From: an uncultured Clostridia bacterium | GTDB lineage: Bacteria > Bacillota > Clostridia > Oscillospirales > Acutalibacteraceae | Direction of reading: 5' to 3' | Length of the DNA: 9,517 nt | NCBI GenBank assembly: GCA_937877675.1 | Contig: CALEIS010000179.1 | Location: forward strand, 1-9,517 | Shown: positions 6,278 through 9,517 of the stretch, in pieces | How the letters are laid out: every line of letters starts with the position of its first letter | Numbering within the stretch: position 1 is the stretch's first letter | Notes under the pieces: model-generated | The model's database searches: none | What the model was told of the DNA's origin: nothing | The model's input: only the letters and a program-made list of their open reading frames with translations | Translations under genes and position numbers: made by a program

Positions 6278-6293
6278 GTTTCCTTGCGGAAAC
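6278..6293 (+). other. Isolated perfect hairpin between hydrolase and symporter genes
   Basis: GTTTCC pairs with GGAAAC (6 bp) around a TTGC loop in the 60-nt gap upstream of the symporter. No T-run follows (GAGATTTATAG), so it is not a standard terminator. It might stabilise an mRNA end or modulate expression between the two genes. Stem and loop sizes resemble units of the array at 4646-4807, but the ATGAATTG linker is absent. Confidence 0.55.
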
Positions 6294-6322
6294 GAGATTT
6301 ATAGTAATAAGGGGGACTATTT

Positions 6323-7780
6323 ATGGCGATTTCTTCATTAGCAAAGAAAATTTTTGTAAATGGTAAGGATTGGACAACTGAGCCTATTGAAAGGGCGAGT
6401 TATTACTCATATTTTGCAGGGCAGAATATGATTTACACGCTTTTTAATGTGTGCTTGACTACATATCTTTTATTCTTGGGTGTTAATATGACGAAGGCTG
6501 CAACAGTAATGCTCATTGTTAAGGTATGGGATGCTGTGAACGATACCTTGTTCGGTGCTATTTTTGATTTAATCAAGTTCAAGAGTGGAAAAAAATATCT
6601 TCCTTGGATAAGAATCTCCACAGTGCTTATCCCTATTGCAACTGTACTTACCTTTATTATTCCATCCGATAAATCAGAAACAGTTAAGCTTGTTTGGTTT
6701 GCTATTGCCTATATTCTTTGGGATACGGCTTACACTCTTTGTGATGTGCCTATTTTCGGAATTCTTACTTCAATGAGCCAGAGTATTGACGAGAGAAACA
6801 CCATTCAGTCATATAAGAGTATTTTCACTTATGCAGGTGTTGGTATTACATCCACTTTGGCAACTGCTCTTGTCAGCGAAAAGGTTGGTATGAATTATGG
6901 TGTGATATCAATAATCATCTGTGTAATTGCATTTGGATTGATGTCACCTGCATCATTTAAACTTAAAGAACGTTTCCGTGCAGAGAGTGAAGAAACCTTT
7001 ACTATCAGAAGTATGTTCGCATATCTCTTTAAAAACAAGTATTTGTTAATCTATTATTTGGGACTTTTCTTCTATTCTGCATTGAATATTGGTAATGCAT
7101 TTAATCTATATGTTTCATACTATTTGTTCCACAGCGTATTGTTTTCTATGCTTGTGGGTGCTATCGGAACAGTACCTCAGCTGGTTATTTCCTTGCTGTT
7201 ACCTAAGATTATCCGTAAATATGACAAAATGAAGGTTAATCAGGTATGCTTGTTGCTTTATGTAATACTTAGCATAGTTATGTGGGCAATCGGCTATGGT
7301 AATGTGGTTGTTTATATTATTCTCTTTACTATTCGCTCAATTCCATTGGCAGTAGTAGCGCTTGAAATGTTTATGTTTACACCTGACTGTGCAGAATATG
7401 GCTACTTTAAGAGTGGTACAGAAGCAAAGGGTATTACATTCGCTGTACAGACCTTTATGGCAAAGCTTACAGGTTCAATTTCAAGTGCATTAGGACTTTT
7501 TATTCTCGGTCTTGAATCAGTTGGCTGGAAGGTTGTTGAAGTAAGCTCATTCCAGGAGCTTGAACAGAGTGGTATAACACAGACACCACATGCTCTAGAT
7601 GTTCTTTGGTTGATTTTTACGCTTATTCCTGCAATTGGTGGTTTGTTGGCATTTATCGTTTGGTGTTTCTATGACCTTAAAGATAAGGATGTTCAGGTCA
7701 TGATTGATTGTAATACAGGGAAAATCACCAGAGAAGAAGCTTTTAACAGAATGTCAAAAAAATATGATATTAAAAAGTAA
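6323..7780 (+). CDS. GPH-family (MelB-like) sugar-cation symporter
   Basis: A 485-residue MFS-type inner-membrane protein of the glycoside-pentoside-hexuronide:cation symporter family, with about 12 hydrophobic segments. The helix-II signature VWDAVNDTLFGAIFD is at residues 68-82. Asp70 and Asp74 fall where MelB has the cation-site pair Asp55/Asp59, and it is followed by KFKSGKKYLPWI. The late-helix motif EYGYFKSGTEAKGITFAVQT (358-377) leads to Lys381, equivalent to MelB Lys377. These positions fit sodium- or proton-coupled uptake of a glycoside or sugar acid. The soluble C-terminal tail (about 451-485) is ordinary for the family. AAGGGGG at 6309-6315 precedes ATG 6323. Neighbours are a cytoplasmic hydrolase upstream and a secreted phosphoesterase 28 nt downstream. 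No glycosidase or sugar regulator is visible, so the substrate cannot be named. Confidence 0.92.
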   Translation: MAISSLAKKIFVNGKDWTTEPIERASYYSYFAGQNMIYTLFNVCLTTYLLFLGVNMTKAATVMLIVKVWDAVNDTLFGAIFDLIKFKSGKKYLPWIRISTVLIPIATVLTFIIPSDKSETVKLVWFAIAYILWDTAYTLCDVPIFGILTSMSQSIDERNTIQSYKSIFTYAGVGITSTLATALVSEKVGMNYGVISIIICVIAFGLMSPASFKLKERFRAESEETFTIRSMFAYLFKNKYLLIYYLGLFFYSALNIGNAFNLYVSYYLFHSVLFSMLVGAIGTVPQLVISLLLPKIIRKYDKMKVNQVCLLLYVILSIVMWAIGYGNVVVYIILFTIRSIPLAVVALEMFMFTPDCAEYGYFKSGTEAKGITFAVQTFMAKLTGSISSALGLFILGLESVGWKVVEVSSFQELEQSGITQTPHALDVLWLIFTLIPAIGGLLAFIVWCFYDLKDKDVQVMIDCNTGKITREEAFNRMSKKYDIKK

Positions 7781-7793
7781 TTCGTGCTACATA

Positions 7794-7800
7794 AAAGGGG
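7794..7800 (+). promoter_or_regulatory. Ribosome binding site fixing the phosphoesterase start at 7809
   Basis: AAAGGGG ends 8 nt before ATG 7809, whose product begins with a textbook signal peptide. The in-frame ATG at 7704 would overlap the symporter gene by 77 nt and bury the signal peptide behind 35 residues. Confidence 0.85.
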
Positions 7801-7808
7801 CAATTATT

Positions 7809-9233
7809 ATGAAAAAATCATTTGTAAGAATTATTTCAATTATTCTCGTGTTATGTATGACTTTACCTATTATGGCAAGTGCTGCTGTGGCGGGGGAAGT
7901 ATCAAGAGTTAGTGTAACAATTAACGGTGACTCTGCTACATCAAGAGGCTTTTGCTGGTACACAGACGAAAAAGCAGGGACTGATGTACAAGTTGCTATG
8001 GTTGGTGCAGATTTGACAAAAGCCAAGATTATCAGCGGTGTAAGTTACAAGTCTATGGATAAATATGTACATAAGGCAGAGGTTGACACACTTAAGCCTG
8101 ATACAAAATATCAATATCGTGTTGGTGATAGCAAAACAGGTGTTTGGAGTGATGTGGGCTACTTTACAACTCCAAGCAAGACAAAGGACGAAGCTAATTT
8201 TATAGTTTTTGCTGATGTTCAGGCAAGTAATGAAGAGAATTTTCAGGCTGCTGCAAAGGTTTTACAGTCTGCAGTTGATACAATGCCAAATTATGAATTT
8301 GCAGTAGGTCTCGGTGACTTTGTAAATGATTGTACTAATGAAGAATGGGATAGCTATTTTAGAAATTTCTCATTTATGAATATGAACACAACTCTTATTC
8401 CAGTTGCAGGTAACCACGAAGGAAATCTTCAATGGTTTAAGTTTAATAATATGTTCAATATCGGTGCGGCAGAAAACAGTATGACAACAACAGGATGTTA
8501 TTACTCCTTTGACTGGGGTGATGCACATTTTGCCGTGCTTAACACAAATGATATGTATCCAATGTCTGCTGCACAGATTAACTGGCTTAAAAACGATATG
8601 AACGCATCAAATGCACAGTGGAAAATCGTTCTTATGCACCGTGCATTATATTCAGCAGGAAAGAATATAAATAAACCTGACACAGTTATTATGAGAAACC
8701 TTCTTCTCCCAGTTATTGATGAATTGGGAATTGATGTTGTTTTTGCAGGTCATGACCATATGTATATGAGAACAGAAACAGTAAAAGGTGAAAAAGTTCA
8801 GGATGTACAGACAGTAACAGAAATCTGGAATGGTGAAAGCACAACTTTTGCAGTAAATCCTGACGGTACAACTCATATTCTCCCATCAACAGCAGGAACA
8901 AAGCGTTATGGTGTGAATGAAGAAGCAATGCCACCAATTTTAGAAAGCGCTGCATTTGCAAGAGATACAAAAGATGGTGGTGTATTTGCAACAGTAAGCC
9001 TTGACAGTAATCATTTTGTTTACAAGGCATATATGGTTGACGATGAAACAGGCGAAAAAACACTTATTGATACTTATGCTATAAAGAAAACTGATAAAGA
9101 AACTGTAAACGATGGATATGTTGATTTGCCAACTGATATTGGCTCAACTGCAGGTCAGCAGGTTTTAACATTTGTTGCCCAAATCGTTAAAATGTTAGTT
9201 AGTTATATTAAGTTGTTGTTCAGTCTTTTTTAA
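7809..9233 (+). CDS. Secreted purple-acid-phosphatase-like metallophosphoesterase
   Basis: A 474-residue exported hydrolase. The signal peptide is at residues 1-28 (MKKSF, then a hydrophobic core, then ASA/AVA cleavage options near 25 and 28). A fibronectin-III-like domain follows at about 30-122 (EVDTLKPDTKYQYRVGD is typical of the purple acid phosphatase N-domain). The catalytic metallophosphoesterase domain covers about 130-410, with Asp136 (FADVQ), GD at 169-170, Asn174, GNHE at 201-204, His277 (LMHR) and GHDH at 314-317, so the two-metal site looks complete. A hydrophobic, Lys-spaced tail at about 449-474 ends the protein with no LPxTG motif or charged stop-transfer residues, and may hold it at the cell surface. 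ATG 7809 lies 28 nt after the symporter stop, so co-transcription is likely. Release of phosphate from external phosphomonoesters or nucleotides is the family expectation. The exact substrate is unknown. Confidence 0.92.
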   Translation: MKKSFVRIISIILVLCMTLPIMASAAVAGEVSRVSVTINGDSATSRGFCWYTDEKAGTDVQVAMVGADLTKAKIISGVSYKSMDKYVHKAEVDTLKPDTKYQYRVGDSKTGVWSDVGYFTTPSKTKDEANFIVFADVQASNEENFQAAAKVLQSAVDTMPNYEFAVGLGDFVNDCTNEEWDSYFRNFSFMNMNTTLIPVAGNHEGNLQWFKFNNMFNIGAAENSMTTTGCYYSFDWGDAHFAVLNTNDMYPMSAAQINWLKNDMNASNAQWKIVLMHRALYSAGKNINKPDTVIMRNLLLPVIDELGIDVVFAGHDHMYMRTETVKGEKVQDVQTVTEIWNGESTTFAVNPDGTTHILPSTAGTKRYGVNEEAMPPILESAAFARDTKDGGVFATVSLDSNHFVYKAYMVDDETGEKTLIDTYAIKKTDKETVNDGYVDLPTDIGSTAGQQVLTFVAQIVKMLVSYIKLLFSLF

Positions 9234-9251
9234 TATATTAGGGGTGTTAGT

Positions 9252-9517
9252 ATGAATGGAATGACTCGTAGAGAGCAACAGGTTACAGATATTAATGAAA
9301 TTATTGACATTCTTGAAAAGTCAAAGGTTGTTCATGTTGGTATGATTGACGGTGATGAGCCTTATGTTGTGCCTATGAATTATGGATATACACTTGTTGA
9401 CGAAAAACTCACACTTTATCTTCACGGAGCAAAGCGTGGAAGAAAAATTGATGTATTAAGAGAAAATCCAAAGGTTTTCTTTGAGATGTGTTGTGACATT
9501 ACACCTTTTGAGGGTGA
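9252..9517 (+). CDS. Pyridoxamine 5'-phosphate oxidase family protein (NimA-like), 5' part only
   Basis: Eighty-eight codons are present, open to the window edge, so the gene is truncated by the window and not broken. The sequence reads MNGMTRREQQVTDINEI, then EKSKVVHVGMIDGDEPYVVPMNYGY, then LTLYLHGAKRGRKIDVLRENPKVFFEM. This is the typical opening of small FMN-binding split-barrel proteins of the PNPOx/NimA kind (usual length about 150-165 residues). The PYVVPMNYGY and LHGAKRGRK segments are the conserved flavin-site region. Some relatives reduce nitroimidazoles, but most are flavoproteins of unknown role, so drug resistance should not be assumed. TAGGGGTG at 9239-9246 is 5 nt before ATG 9252, and only 18 nt separate it from the phosphoesterase stop, so read-through transcription is likely. 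Confidence 0.88.
   Translation, partial: MNGMTRREQQVTDINEIIDILEKSKVVHVGMIDGDEPYVVPMNYGYTLVDEKLTLYLHGAKRGRKIDVLRENPKVFFEMCCDITPFEG

Noticed and set aside
7704..7808. Long N-terminal extension of the phosphoesterase
   Set aside because: It overlaps the symporter gene and would bury the signal peptide. ATG 7809 has a strong ribosome binding site.
8713..9063. Minus-strand reading frame of 116 codons inside the phosphoesterase gene
   Set aside because: It is a low-complexity Leu/His-rich translation of the antisense strand of a clearly coding gene, a typical shadow.
9222..9240. T-run at the phosphoesterase end as a terminator
   Set aside because: The T-run is part of the final codons and stop and has no GC-rich stem before it.
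5259..9512. Shared peptide CDITPFE in the hydrolase N-terminus (DNA 5259-5279) and in the flavoprotein (DNA 9492-9512)
   Set aside because: Seven residues with about 19 of 22 matching bases are striking, but the flanking sequences do not align, so chance is the simpler explanation.

Overview
The window is a run of ten genes, all on the + strand, in an AT-rich genome. The low GC, strong purine-rich Shine-Dalgarno sites (GGGGGAG, AAGGGGG, GAGGTGAT), an archaeal/eukaryotic-type short ProRS, paired half-length chromate transporters and a TrmA/RlmD methyltransferase all point to an anaerobic Clostridia member (Bacillota). The gut Oscillospiraceae/Ruminococcaceae side is likely, but that rank is inference from gene style only.

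Layout: (1) 4-1440, prolyl-tRNA synthetase, closed by a clear intrinsic terminator at 1456-1485. (2) 1551-4649, a tightly packed operon behind a candidate promoter: a cyclase/kynurenine-formamidase-like metal hydrolase, two half-size CHR transporters that overlap by 4 nt, and an RlmD-type 23S rRNA uracil-C5 methyltransferase. (3) 4646-4807, a dense string of short hairpins joined by a constant ATGAATTG-like linker. Four units run in one orientation and three in the other. The string starts on the rlmD stop codon and ends just before the ribosome binding site of a four-helix-bundle (S23/Avd-like) gene at 4826-5179. (4) 5216-9233, an intracellular alpha/beta hydrolase with an unrecognised N-terminal region, a MelB/GPH-type sugar-cation symporter, and a secreted purple-acid-phosphatase-like metallophosphoesterase with a hydrophobic C-terminal tail. 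(5) 9252-9517, the start of a NimA-like pyridoxamine-5'-phosphate-oxidase-fold flavoprotein, cut by the window edge.

How they fit together: the first gene is housekeeping. The cyclase plus CHR pair probably form one functional unit (an anion exporter with a partner enzyme), with rlmD carried along. The hydrolase-symporter-phosphoesterase set could serve uptake and processing of an external glycoside or phosphorylated compound, but no substrate can be read from the sequence. The hairpin string next to the four-helix-bundle gene is the least ordinary part. Its linkers are conserved while its stems differ in sequence yet mostly stay self-complementary, which suggests selection or copying at the level of structure. 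A link between the array and the neighbouring small protein is a hypothesis.

Several obvious open-reading-frame starts are not the real ones. The cyclase starts at GTG 1551, the first CHR half at ATG 2176 and the phosphoesterase at ATG 7809, each set by a strong ribosome binding site. I found no convincing minus-strand gene, tRNA, rRNA, transposase or CRISPR array.
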